This document shows, piece by piece, positions 1-5,815 of a stretch of DNA of 49,175 nt. Each line of letters opens with the position of its first letter. Position 1 is the stretch's first letter. Source of the stretch: a virus; IMG/VR virus record IMGVR_UViG_3300044859_001857, positions 1 to 49,175 of that record; one strand, 5' to 3'. The notes under the pieces are model-generated. The model saw only the letters and a program-made list of their open reading frames with translations. It had not been told where the DNA came from and did not search any database. The position numbers and the translations under genes were made by a program.

Positions 1-1
1 T

Positions 2-55
2 ACTAGAAACTATATTGTTGATATATTTGAACAAACATATAAAGAAGGCAAATGA
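2..55 (+). CDS. C-terminal end of a gene entering from the left (partial)
   Basis: An open frame runs from the window edge to TGA at 53-55 and encodes 17 residues ending EQTYKEGK. The stop overlaps the next start in an ATGA arrangement (ATG at 52), the usual translational coupling in this genome, which supports it as the tail of a real gene. Too little is visible to name a function. Confidence 0.5.
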   Translation, partial: TRNYIVDIFEQTYKEGK

Positions 56-333
56 CATCTTTTAGAAAATGGAAAAAATATCATAAACTGAAATACTACC
101 TCGGTGAAGATAGTGTTGGAAACAAATTATATGCTGCCGATGAAGTGGAACTCACTATGCCGTTTGAAACAAAGAAGCCTTGGAAAAGTAGAATCCATTG
201 GAATCCCATTGATGGAGCATTTGTGGATGCTCATCCTGTTCATAAAAGTATGGGTATAGGTAATGATAGAGGATTACGAGAAATTCTTGTAAACGGAAAA
301 GTAGTTAAGACAAAACAATTTTATAACCAGTAA
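52..333 (+). CDS. small protein of unknown function (93 aa)
   Basis: I do not recognise the family. The protein is basic and aromatic at its N-terminus (FRKWKKYHKLKYY), followed by a region with W, H and P residues (KPWKSRIHWNPIDGAFVDAH). There is no signal peptide or membrane segment. Its start overlaps the stop of the preceding gene (ATGA), and two more tiny genes follow at 346 and 486, so it is part of a co-transcribed group of small proteins. There is no promoter motif directly in front of it. Confidence 0.6.
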   Translation: MTSFRKWKKYHKLKYYLGEDSVGNKLYAADEVELTMPFETKKPWKSRIHWNPIDGAFVDAHPVHKSMGIGNDRGLREILVNGKVVKTKQFYNQ

Positions 334-345
334 CATCAACAAGAA

Positions 346-489
346 ATGAGTAAACGAGTTAAGATAAATTTTGAAAGCATAAACAAGGAAAGGTATGAGA
401 TAATACCACCTGAAAAGGTTGCAGAAAGTAGAGAAAGAATAAGACAGAATATGAAAACGTTTCTTAAAAAGATAAACAACAAGAAATGA
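346..489 (+). CDS. small charged protein (47 aa)
   Basis: ATG to TGA frame encoding 47 residues, rich in K, R and E (MSKRVKINFESINKERYE at the start), probably helical in its C-terminal half. It lies 12 nt after the gene at 52-333, and its stop overlaps the next start (ATGA at 486). No function is recognisable. The tight spacing and the coupling on both sides are the main evidence that it is translated. Confidence 0.5.
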   Translation: MSKRVKINFESINKERYEIIPPEKVAESRERIRQNMKTFLKKINNKK

Positions 490-623
490 AAATTAACCGT
501 TGTGAAATCTATGCACAGTTTTATGTGTTTCCCACCGTTAAGGTAACCCACGATAGGTTATTAAACGGAGATAAAGAAATTATTTTCTGTTGGCTAAAAT
601 GGGAATGGATTTTGGCTTGGTGA
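486..623 (+). CDS. small Trp-rich protein (45 aa)
   Basis: 45-residue frame starting inside the stop codon of the previous gene (ATGA). It ends in a Trp-rich segment (CWLKWEWILAW) that could be membrane-interfacial. It is the last gene of the small-gene group; the promoter-like motif for the next unit begins 3 nt after its stop. No known family recognised. Confidence 0.45.
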   Translation: MKINRCEIYAQFYVFPTVKVTHDRLLNGDKEIIFCWLKWEWILAW

Positions 624-625
624 TG

Positions 626-637
626 GTATTTATTATA
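626..637 (+). promoter_or_regulatory. putative late promoter motif GTATTTATTATA
   Basis: One instance of the (G/A)TATTTAT(A/T)A motif that recurs through the window. Its first base is 22 nt before the ATG at 648 and it starts right after the previous gene. Confidence 0.6.
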
Positions 638-647
638 AAATTAAACT

Positions 648-716
648 ATGAAAAAAGTTGTAAGATTAACAGAAGCCGATTTGGTTCGTATTGTTAAAAG
701 AGTTATTAAAGAACAA
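648..716 (+). repeat. copy 1 of a 69-nt coding repeat (targeting leader)
   Basis: The first 23 codons of the gene at 648 match the first 23 codons of the gene at 1190 with one difference (AGA versus CGA, both Arg, at codon 18). Similarity stops abruptly after the GAACAA codons (EQ), where the predicted cleavage site lies. Confidence 0.9.
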
Positions 717-1163
717 ACCGCACCACAAGAAACTACTAATGTTCCGCTAATTGGTAATGTACCAAATTATCAAAGAGAACAACGATTGTCTCAGAACCTT
801 AATAAAACAGTATCATTGGGAGCTTCAGGTAGTAATCCTGATGACTTAAACGCACGATTTAAAAAATTCATTAAAAATCAACAATACTTAAAAGGATTTC
901 CAAATATAGTTGTTAATTCAGTTTCAATTAAAGATTCTGGTAATGGTCTTGAATTAGCTATAAATGCAACATATACAAACCCAAATACTTCGGGATATAA
1001 TTTTCTTTCAATTGTATTTAACCCAAAAGGACAACCCCAACAAGCTAAAAATAATTCGTTATCAAAAAATGTTGGTTCAAAAGTATTGAAGACAGGTAAT
1101 TTCAATTTTCAAAATCAAGAATATGAATACCATTTAATTGGTATTCCATTGGAATTCAAATAG
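648..1163 (+). CDS. putative packaged virion protein with LTEADL-type N-terminal targeting peptide (171 aa)
   Basis: Residues 1-22 are a basic, amphipathic leader (LTEADLVRIVKRVIKE at about 7-22) followed by Q, so the sequence IKE|Q resembles the (I/L)xE| sites cut by T4-type prohead proteases. The remaining ~149 residues are a polar domain with no recognisable family and many N, S and G residues. The leader is nearly identical at DNA level to that of the next gene, while the rest is unrelated. It lies behind a late-type motif at 626. I infer that it is loaded into the prohead and trimmed; the cargo function is unknown. Confidence 0.7.
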   Translation: MKKVVRLTEADLVRIVKRVIKEQTAPQETTNVPLIGNVPNYQREQRLSQNLNKTVSLGASGSNPDDLNARFKKFIKNQQYLKGFPNIVVNSVSIKDSGNGLELAINATYTNPNTSGYNFLSIVFNPKGQPQQAKNNSLSKNVGSKVLKTGNFNFQNQEYEYHLIGIPLEFK

Positions 1164-1172
1164 TAATTAAAA

Positions 1173-1184
1173 GTATTTATTATT
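1173..1184 (+). promoter_or_regulatory. putative late promoter motif GTATTTATTATT
   Basis: Recurrent motif, first base 17 nt before the ATG at 1190, in the 26-nt gap between two packaged-protein genes. Confidence 0.6.
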
Positions 1185-1189
1185 AAACC

Positions 1190-1258
1190 ATGAAAAAAGT
1201 TGTAAGATTAACAGAAGCCGATTTGGTTCGTATTGTTAAACGAGTTATTAAAGAACAA
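1190..1258 (+). repeat. copy 2 of the 69-nt coding repeat (targeting leader)
   Basis: Matches 648-716 at 68 of 69 positions. The sequences downstream of the two copies are unrelated, so the leader behaves as a separable module. Confidence 0.9.
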
Positions 1259-1483
1259 GAAGGTGAGATTACACCTGAAGTTATTATTAGTATGCTTATG
1301 AGGGAGGCTGAATCAACTCCACAAGAAGATTATGATGACCCATACGATTGGATGCAAGATGTATTTTCACCGGTTGAAATGCAACTTGAGGAAATGGGTT
1401 TTGATATTGATGACCTTCGTATGGAATACGATGATGTTTTACTGGGTATGTGGAATCGGGACGATGATGACGATGAATTTTAA
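1190..1483 (+). CDS. putative packaged virion protein with LTEADL-type leader and acidic tail (97 aa)
   Basis: The leader (residues 1-23, ending VIKEQ) is shared with the gene at 648. The mature part is strongly acidic with several Met residues and ends in RDDDDDEF. The protein at 2952 ends similarly (DEDDELF), so an acidic tail plus terminal Phe may be functional. The acidity suggests a role in the prohead core, in charge balance against DNA, or as a DNA mimic; these are inferences. A strong terminator follows at 1524. Confidence 0.7.
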   Translation: MKKVVRLTEADLVRIVKRVIKEQEGEITPEVIISMLMREAESTPQEDYDDPYDWMQDVFSPVEMQLEEMGFDIDDLRMEYDDVLLGMWNRDDDDDEF

Positions 1484-1523
1484 ACAATTTAAAAGAGTTT
1501 CTTAATTATTATCTTTAATATAT

Positions 1524-1548
1524 CCCCTCCCTTAAAGAGGGGTTTTTT
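1524..1548 (+). terminator. rho-independent terminator
   Basis: Stem CCCCTC/GAGGGG around a short loop followed by TTTTTT. It closes the unit carrying the genes at 648 and 1190. A new promoter-like motif begins 11 nt later. Confidence 0.85.
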
Positions 1549-1558
1549 ATTTGTGGGG

Positions 1559-1569
1559 GTATTTATAAG
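1559..1569 (+). promoter_or_regulatory. putative late promoter motif GTATTTATAAG
   Basis: Lies directly after the terminator at 1524-1548 and 13 nt before the ATG at 1572. The terminator-then-motif order supports a promoter role. Confidence 0.65.
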
Positions 1570-1571
1570 AT

Positions 1572-2216
1572 ATGAACCTACAAGAACAAGTATCAAGAAT
1601 CCATGATATGATGGAACAGATGAGTGGTAAATACAACAAACCAACATCTGAAATTGAAAAATTGGTTTATAATCTTTTGAATAGATATATTGGGGGTTCT
1701 GAAGTCTATCGTATAGAACATTTTGTATCCAGACACGATTTGGAATGGTGTAAGGGTGGAAAAGAAATAATGAGTTTAGCTTTATTTTTTGAAGAGATTC
1801 AAGCTTTTGGTGGAGATGAAAGAAAAATGGAAGAACGACCATTTAACCATGGTGTGTTAATGATGCCTGAAGATAAATTTAGAGATATTTTGGATATTGT
1901 ACCCATCAGAGCGACTTATTTGTCTCATTTGATACTTCAGTGGTTTGAGGATACAAAATTAGCTGATGCGAGGACTATGTTTGGTAGAAATGATATTGAT
2001 GTTGATGAATTGAGTCTTAACCCCAAAACCGCTGATGTATGTGTCCCACCACCAACAAAACCTGATGATATTACCAGAGATGAAATGATTGATTATATTG
2101 TTACCGGTACGTTATTTAAAAGAGATGATATAGAAAAAAGAAGTGACGAGTGGATTGAAAAAATGTATTTGGGTAAATTACGTAATCAAAAAGAAAAAGA
2201 ATTAAGGGGTGAATAA
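1572..2216 (+). CDS. unknown, probable virion-associated protein (214 aa)
   Basis: The N-terminus (MNLQEQVSRIHDMMEQM) resembles the starts of the genes at 33798 (LTEVSRISEII) and 36134 (ITQIQEEKEIKQVSRVI), another short helical segment reused in this genome. The rest is an alpha-helical, acidic protein with a Cys-Val-Pro-Pro-Pro stretch near residues 157-161 and a charged C-terminus. No catalytic motif is visible. It has its own late-type motif and heads a run with the genes at 2220, 2564 and 2952. Confidence 0.6.
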   Translation: MNLQEQVSRIHDMMEQMSGKYNKPTSEIEKLVYNLLNRYIGGSEVYRIEHFVSRHDLEWCKGGKEIMSLALFFEEIQAFGGDERKMEERPFNHGVLMMPEDKFRDILDIVPIRATYLSHLILQWFEDTKLADARTMFGRNDIDVDELSLNPKTADVCVPPPTKPDDITRDEMIDYIVTGTLFKRDDIEKRSDEWIEKMYLGKLRNQKEKELRGE

Positions 2217-2219
2217 TTT

Positions 2220-2564
2220 ATGAACTACAGTATCCCTGAAAACAGATTAAATAACGTCATCTTGAAAGCAATTGACGTGGCTTATGACCCCCAAAAAATG
2301 TATGTGGAGCCCTTACTTGATGCAGATGATAATGATGAAAATGCTTTGGCTTACAGAGATGAGGAGGGAGAACTTGTTTTTATGGTATATTTTGAGGATT
2401 ATTTTATTTATACAGACAAATATTCCAAAATGTGTCCCCTTTTAGTGATAAATGATAGAGAATTTGTATATGAAATGCATGATTTGTTTGGTAATAAATG
2501 GGAACCCGTATTTATAGAATGGTTTGAAAATAATTTCCACGTACCGATTAAGACATTAGACTAA
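2220..2564 (+). CDS. paralogous small protein, NYSIPExRL family (114 aa)
   Basis: Member of a local family whose N-terminus reads M-x-Y-x-I-x-[D/E/K]-x-[R/K]-L followed by a hydrophobic helix; other members are at 2564, 3715, 4021 and 4413. It is closest to the neighbour at 2564: both begin MNYSIPE with identical codons and share DLFG-x-[K/R]-W-x-P-[V/I]-F near the C-terminus. Acidic, no catalytic motif. Its stop shares a base with the next start (TAATG). The leader lacks a clear (I/L)xE cut site, so targeting is less certain than for the LTE family. Confidence 0.65.
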   Translation: MNYSIPENRLNNVILKAIDVAYDPQKMYVEPLLDADDNDENALAYRDEEGELVFMVYFEDYFIYTDKYSKMCPLLVINDREFVYEMHDLFGNKWEPVFIEWFENNFHVPIKTLD

Positions 2565-2947
2565 TGAACTACAGTATCCCTGAAAAAAAATTAAATAATC
2601 TTATCTACCGAACCATCGGTAAGATAATTGATAAGGATACCATTAAAAGTACCCCTGATTTGGAATTTAGAAACAGTGATGTTATCACTAAAATAACTTA
2701 TCACGATGATAATTTTGACGAGTTTTTTGCAATATATTTTGAAAATTATTTTAGAGACTCAAATAGATTAAGAAATGCTGCGCCACTTTTACTTGCCGAT
2801 GATGATAATGTTATACCCATTTTAACTGATTTGTTTGGTGATAGGTGGTACCCGATTTTTGTTCAGTGGGTGAACGATAATTTTAACCACAAAGTGAAAA
2901 CATTTATGAACCCAAAGATAAATAAACCAATCTTTTTTGATGAATGA
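2564..2947 (+). CDS. paralogous small protein, NYSIPExKL family (127 aa)
   Basis: Tandem paralogue of the gene at 2220, sharing the opening MNYSIPE, an aromatic acidic middle (FxxYFENYF against FEDYF) and the DLFGDRWYPIFVQW segment near residues 89-102. Its end overlaps the beginning of the next gene. Function unknown. The duplicated N-termini are alike at DNA level over about 24 nt, which suggests recent duplication or gene conversion of the leader. Confidence 0.65.
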   Translation: MNYSIPEKKLNNLIYRTIGKIIDKDTIKSTPDLEFRNSDVITKITYHDDNFDEFFAIYFENYFRDSNRLRNAAPLLLADDDNVIPILTDLFGDRWYPIFVQWVNDNFNHKVKTFMNPKINKPIFFDE

Positions 2948-2951
2948 TTTT

Positions 2952-3338
2952 ATGAAGAAAAAAATTACTCTTACTGAATCTCAATTAGTTGAACTAATTA
3001 AAGATGTTATATTAGAACAAGAAAATGATGAAATTCCCTTGTATTTCAGACGAAGAATACCATTAATTGAAAAATTATTGGAAGAGGCTGTTGATGAAGT
3101 GGGAGATGAACAATCAATGTTTGATGATATGTTTGATTTTGCAACATATGTTATCGGCATTGTTGTGAATAATCTTACTAGTATTTTACCCGAAAACGAT
3201 GCCTTAATTCAAGATGAAGATGAATTGGAAAATTTAATTAAAGATTATTATTCCGATGATATTTTTCAACATTACGTCCCTTCAGATGAAGATGAGGATG
3301 AAGATGAGGATGAAGATGAAGATGATGAGTTATTTTAA
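2952..3338 (+). CDS. putative packaged protein with LTESQL leader and Asp/Glu-repeat tail (128 aa)
   Basis: I chose the ATG at 2952 because it gives MKKKITLTESQL, aligning with the other LTE leaders; an in-frame ATG at 2940 overlapping the upstream stop is possible. The leader ends VILE|Q, a fitting prohead-protease site. The C-terminus is a run of alternating Asp and Glu encoded by a GATGAG/GATGAA triplet repeat, ending DDELF. The tail resembles nucleic-acid-mimicking or scaffold acidic tails. The last gene of this rightward unit. Confidence 0.65.
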   Translation: MKKKITLTESQLVELIKDVILEQENDEIPLYFRRRIPLIEKLLEEAVDEVGDEQSMFDDMFDFATYVIGIVVNNLTSILPENDALIQDEDELENLIKDYYSDDIFQHYVPSDEDEDEDEDEDEDDELF

Positions 3339-3367
3339 TAATCAACCTACATGATAGGTGGGTAATT

Positions 3368-3625
3368 TTATGAACGACTTGCTTGAGATATACTATGAAT
3401 ATGTATCCCCATAGAGTCCGCTAATTCAATAATATCGTTTTTAATTTTAGGATAATCCCTGTTACAATCTTCAAAACCTTTTGAACTACTTACAGGTATC
3501 ACATAAACAGTTACGACGTATGCATTTGGGGTAATTTCATTATAAAGAACAACAATGTCATTGATACAAGAATATTTTTTTAATAAAACACCATTGAGTA
3601 GTTTGCTTAGAGAGTTTTGTTCCAT
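3368..3625 (-). CDS. unknown small protein (85 aa)
   Basis: Reads toward the left and faces the end of the gene at 2952. The start is supported by a motif ATATTTATA at 3629-3637, 12 nt from the ATG, the same spacing as at several other starts. The sequence looks like a compact alpha/beta domain (LSKLLNGVLLKKY at the N-terminus, then VTVYVIPVSSS). No known family. The protein at 17369-17656 has a similar layout and also lies alone on the minus strand, but similarity is too weak to claim homology. Confidence 0.55.
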   Translation of the reverse strand: MEQNSLSKLLNGVLLKKYSCINDIVVLYNEITPNAYVVTVYVIPVSSSKGFEDCNRDYPKIKNDIIELADSMGIHIHSISQASRS

Positions 3626-3628
3626 ATT

Positions 3629-3637
3629 TATAAATAT
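3629..3637 (-). promoter_or_regulatory. putative late promoter motif ATATTTATA (minus strand)
   Basis: Motif on the minus strand whose first base (3637) is 12 nt upstream of the ATG at 3625. The sequence is nearly palindromic here (TATTTATAAATA). Confidence 0.5.
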
Positions 3638-3666
3638 AACCCGCTTGATTTCCTAATATAGAGTAG

Positions 3667-3690
3667 CCCCCGATTTAATTGGGGGTTATT
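3667..3690 (+). terminator. stem-loop, likely terminator
   Basis: CCCCCGATT/AATTGGGGG stem followed by a T-rich stretch. It lies between two starts that point away from each other, just before the promoter-like motif at 3701. Confidence 0.6.
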
Positions 3691-3700
3691 CATTTTTAAG

Positions 3701-3712
3701 GTATTTATTATT
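3701..3712 (+). promoter_or_regulatory. putative late promoter motif GTATTTATTATT
   Basis: First base 14 nt before the ATG at 3715 and shortly after a stem-loop terminator. Confidence 0.6.
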
Positions 3713-3714
3713 GT

Positions 3715-4017
3715 ATGATATATTCTATAACCGATAAAAGACTCTTTAACGTTATTGATGTTATCATGCGTGAAGAATTCGGTAATTATACTATTATTGA
3801 TAACGCTTTTTATGCCGAACACGGATTTTTTTCTGTTGAAGAATTTCCACCATTTACTGTATTAGGTACCAAAATATATCTTAATTCAACTCAATTAATA
3901 GGTTTTATTGATGATATTATTGATTTGACATCCGTAGAGGTTTTAAAGTTTTATTTTTCAAAAGTATTCAATAGACTTATTGATAAAATTTACAACTCTT
4001 ACGGACACGAAATTTAG
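3715..4017 (+). CDS. paralogous small protein, IYSITDKRL family (100 aa)
   Basis: Third member of the M-x-Y-x-I-x-[D/E/K]-x-[R/K]-L family (MIYSITDKRLFNVIDVIM). The rest is short and hydrophobic/acidic without recognisable motifs. It is followed 3 nt after its stop by a fourth member and then a fifth, so three paralogues form one unit driven by the motif at 3701. Confidence 0.65.
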   Translation: MIYSITDKRLFNVIDVIMREEFGNYTIIDNAFYAEHGFFSVEEFPPFTVLGTKIYLNSTQLIGFIDDIIDLTSVEVLKFYFSKVFNRLIDKIYNSYGHEI

Positions 4018-4020
4018 GGA

Positions 4021-4416
4021 ATGAAATATCAAATATCAGATAAAAAATTACAAAAGTTCGTTAACCGAGTCTTTGAAATGATTTTGGGTGATTTGGTTGT
4101 TGTTTCAACATCTGAAAGTCCTGATGAATATATGGTGTCAACTAGCGAGGAGTATGAAAAATCGTTGGGACATTTGGGTAAGTATTGGTGGGCGGATTTT
4201 AGTTTTAATCCAACAACTAAAGAGGTGAAAATATCACGTCGTATATTTGATGATATTAAGGATGTATATTCTGTCCCAACATATATTTTGAGACCGTCAC
4301 TTATTTATTATTTTAAACAAAAATTACCTGAATATGTTGAGGAACTATCTTATTTTGATGGTGTTTACACATTAAATTTGGTTGATGAAATGGTATTAAT
4401 TTATAAAGTAACATGA
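4021..4416 (+). CDS. paralogous small protein, KYQISDKKL family (131 aa)
   Basis: Fourth member of the family (MKYQISDKKLQKFVNRVFEM). The middle contains a Trp pair and beta-like segments (KYWWADFSFNPTTKEVKISRR). The stop overlaps the start of the next member by 4 nt (ATGA), so the two are translationally coupled. Function unknown. Confidence 0.65.
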   Translation: MKYQISDKKLQKFVNRVFEMILGDLVVVSTSESPDEYMVSTSEEYEKSLGHLGKYWWADFSFNPTTKEVKISRRIFDDIKDVYSVPTYILRPSLIYYFKQKLPEYVEELSYFDGVYTLNLVDEMVLIYKVT

Positions 4417-4760
4417 ATTACGCAATACAAGACGATAGATTATACAAGTTAATTGACAAATACATCAAACAAATGTTTGGAGAAATTGTTATGGAGTCAT
4501 TATCAGATAAAAGATATACCAATTTTTGGGGTACAAACGAAGATTATGCCCCTGAACCTCACGGTAAAAGAATTGTTCCACCCTACGAATTGAACCAATC
4601 CGGTGTTTTGTGGAATAATTTGGGTACAAAATCACCTCATTTGACCTTGGGTGACATATTTGGACTTGATGCCGATGAGTTATTTATGTTTTATTTGGAA
4701 AAAAGTTTCCCCGTCAGAATCAAAGGTATGAGCCACGAGGAAGATTTTGATGAGGACTAA
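4413..4760 (+). CDS. paralogous small protein, NYAIQDDRL family (115 aa)
   Basis: Fifth member (MNYAIQDDRLYKLIDKYI). The N-terminal helix is amphipathic, and the remainder is acidic, ending HEEDFDED, which again places an acidic tail on a family member. It ends the array; the next gene has a different promoter type (TATCTTTG at 4784). Confidence 0.65.
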   Translation: MNYAIQDDRLYKLIDKYIKQMFGEIVMESLSDKRYTNFWGTNEDYAPEPHGKRIVPPYELNQSGVLWNNLGTKSPHLTLGDIFGLDADELFMFYLEKSFPVRIKGMSHEEDFDED

Positions 4761-4783
4761 TTTTTTTAATTGAATATTTTGAT

Positions 4784-4791
4784 TATCTTTG
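4784..4791 (+). promoter_or_regulatory. Bacteroidota-type promoter -7 box TATCTTTG
   Basis: Matches TAnnTTTG. The upstream -33 position is only T-rich. It lies 24 nt before the ATG at 4816. Confidence 0.6.
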
Positions 4792-4815
4792 TGTGGACAA
4801 TAAACCATTACGAAG

Positions 4816-5574
4816 ATGATTAACAACCTTGAACTTATCAAACCCCTGTTGAACTTTGAAAAAGAAGGTGATTTTTACATGCTTTACGTCTTTAAGAGGA
4901 AAAAAGACCAAACTACAGACAAAGCAAATCACCAATCGGTTCGTACAATCAAAACTTACTGTGTTGAGAGTATTGAGTATCTTGAAAAGAGATATGAAGA
5001 AATCATGCAACTCTGTGAGATGTTTAAAGCTCGTGCTTACATTCACGTTCAAAAACAAAATCATCATGATGTGTCTTTGGATATGATGGTTGCTCTTGCC
5101 GAAAAGATTCGTAATGGTCAACATAAACAACAACACCTATTTGATTCAGTTGTTGGTCAACTTAAAACTTTGGAGAAACGTTGGATTGTTGACATTGATA
5201 CTAAAGATGATGATGAGTTGTTAAAAATCATGAATGTGATAAACAATGAATGTCGTCCATTTTTAACAAGGTCTGAGATTCATACCCATTTATCTGATGG
5301 TACTGTGAATGTTACTCACGACTACGTACCCAAAGTAATTAAAGTTATCCCAACTAAAAGTGGATACCATTTAATCACTGAGAGATTTGACGTGATGGAG
5401 TTTAAAAAACAATATCCTGAAGTTGACATTCAAAAGAAAAATCCAACATTACTTTATCTCCCTGATAGTTTGAGTGAAGTTGTTGAGATGGAACATTTGA
5501 AGGATGCGAATTTGATTGGTGGATTAACAATGCCTTCTGAACCAAATGAATGGTGGAGTAAAATTGATAAATAA
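4816..5574 (+). CDS. conserved phage protein resembling primase/AEP-like fold (252 aa)
   Basis: The visible motifs are RWIVDIDTKD (hydrophobic-D-hydrophobic-D at about 125-128) and IPTKSGYHLITE (about 178-189). This order of a paired acidic strand followed by an S/G-x-H strand is what archaeo-eukaryotic primase (AEP) catalytic cores show, so a primase-like or related nucleotidyl-transfer role is plausible; the third acidic motif is not obvious. Proteins of this general type occur in Bacteroidota phages as conserved hypotheticals. It forms a single-gene unit with a host-type promoter and its own terminator, fitting early rather than virion expression. Confidence 0.5.
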   Translation: MINNLELIKPLLNFEKEGDFYMLYVFKRKKDQTTDKANHQSVRTIKTYCVESIEYLEKRYEEIMQLCEMFKARAYIHVQKQNHHDVSLDMMVALAEKIRNGQHKQQHLFDSVVGQLKTLEKRWIVDIDTKDDDELLKIMNVINNECRPFLTRSEIHTHLSDGTVNVTHDYVPKVIKVIPTKSGYHLITERFDVMEFKKQYPEVDIQKKNPTLLYLPDSLSEVVEMEHLKDANLIGGLTMPSEPNEWWSKIDK

Positions 5575-5579
5575 AACTA

Positions 5580-5606
5580 ACCCTCACCAATCGTGAGGGT
5601 TTTTTT
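5580..5606 (+). terminator. rho-independent terminator
   Basis: ACCCTCAC/GTGAGGGT stem with a 5-nt loop and TTTTTT, 6 nt after the stop of the gene at 4816. Confidence 0.9.
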
Positions 5607-5642
5607 ACATATAAAAGACACGTTTTTTCAGATTTTTATGTC

Positions 5643-5650
5643 TATATTTG
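5643..5650 (+). promoter_or_regulatory. Bacteroidota-type promoter -7 box TATATTTG
   Basis: TAnnTTTG box 6 nt before the ATG at 5657, just downstream of a terminator. Confidence 0.6.
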
Positions 5651-5656
5651 TTAATT

Positions 5657-5815
5657 ATGAAACTGAATCCATACGCATTTATTTTAATCGGGGTTTTCAT
5701 TGCTATTATAGCAATAACAGATAGACAAATAAAACAAAAAAACATATATGAAAAAACTACTAATGACTCTTGTGTTTGTCCTGACGACAGCACTGTCTTT
5801 ATCCGCAAAATGTGA
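5657..5815 (+). CDS. small membrane protein overlapping the secreted-protein gene (52 aa)
   Basis: Begins 6 nt after a TATATTTG promoter box. Residues 6-21 form one hydrophobic segment (YAFILIGVFIAIIAIT) followed by a basic tail. The last 23 codons overlap, in another frame, the signal-peptide region of the gene at 5748. It may be a real membrane peptide, or the frame may only lead translation into the downstream gene. Confidence 0.4.
   Translation: MKLNPYAFILIGVFIAIIAITDRQIKQKNIYEKTTNDSCVCPDDSTVFIRKM

Noticed and set aside
626-637. Equating the recurrent motif with the T4 late promoter TATAAATA
   Set aside because: The strings differ in order (TATTTATA is the reverse complement), and the orientation relative to genes is consistent for TATTTAT; I treat it as a separate motif.
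3285-3335. GATGAG/GATGAA triplet repeat as a CRISPR or satellite array
   Set aside because: It is coding sequence for the acidic tail of the 2952 gene; no spacers are present.
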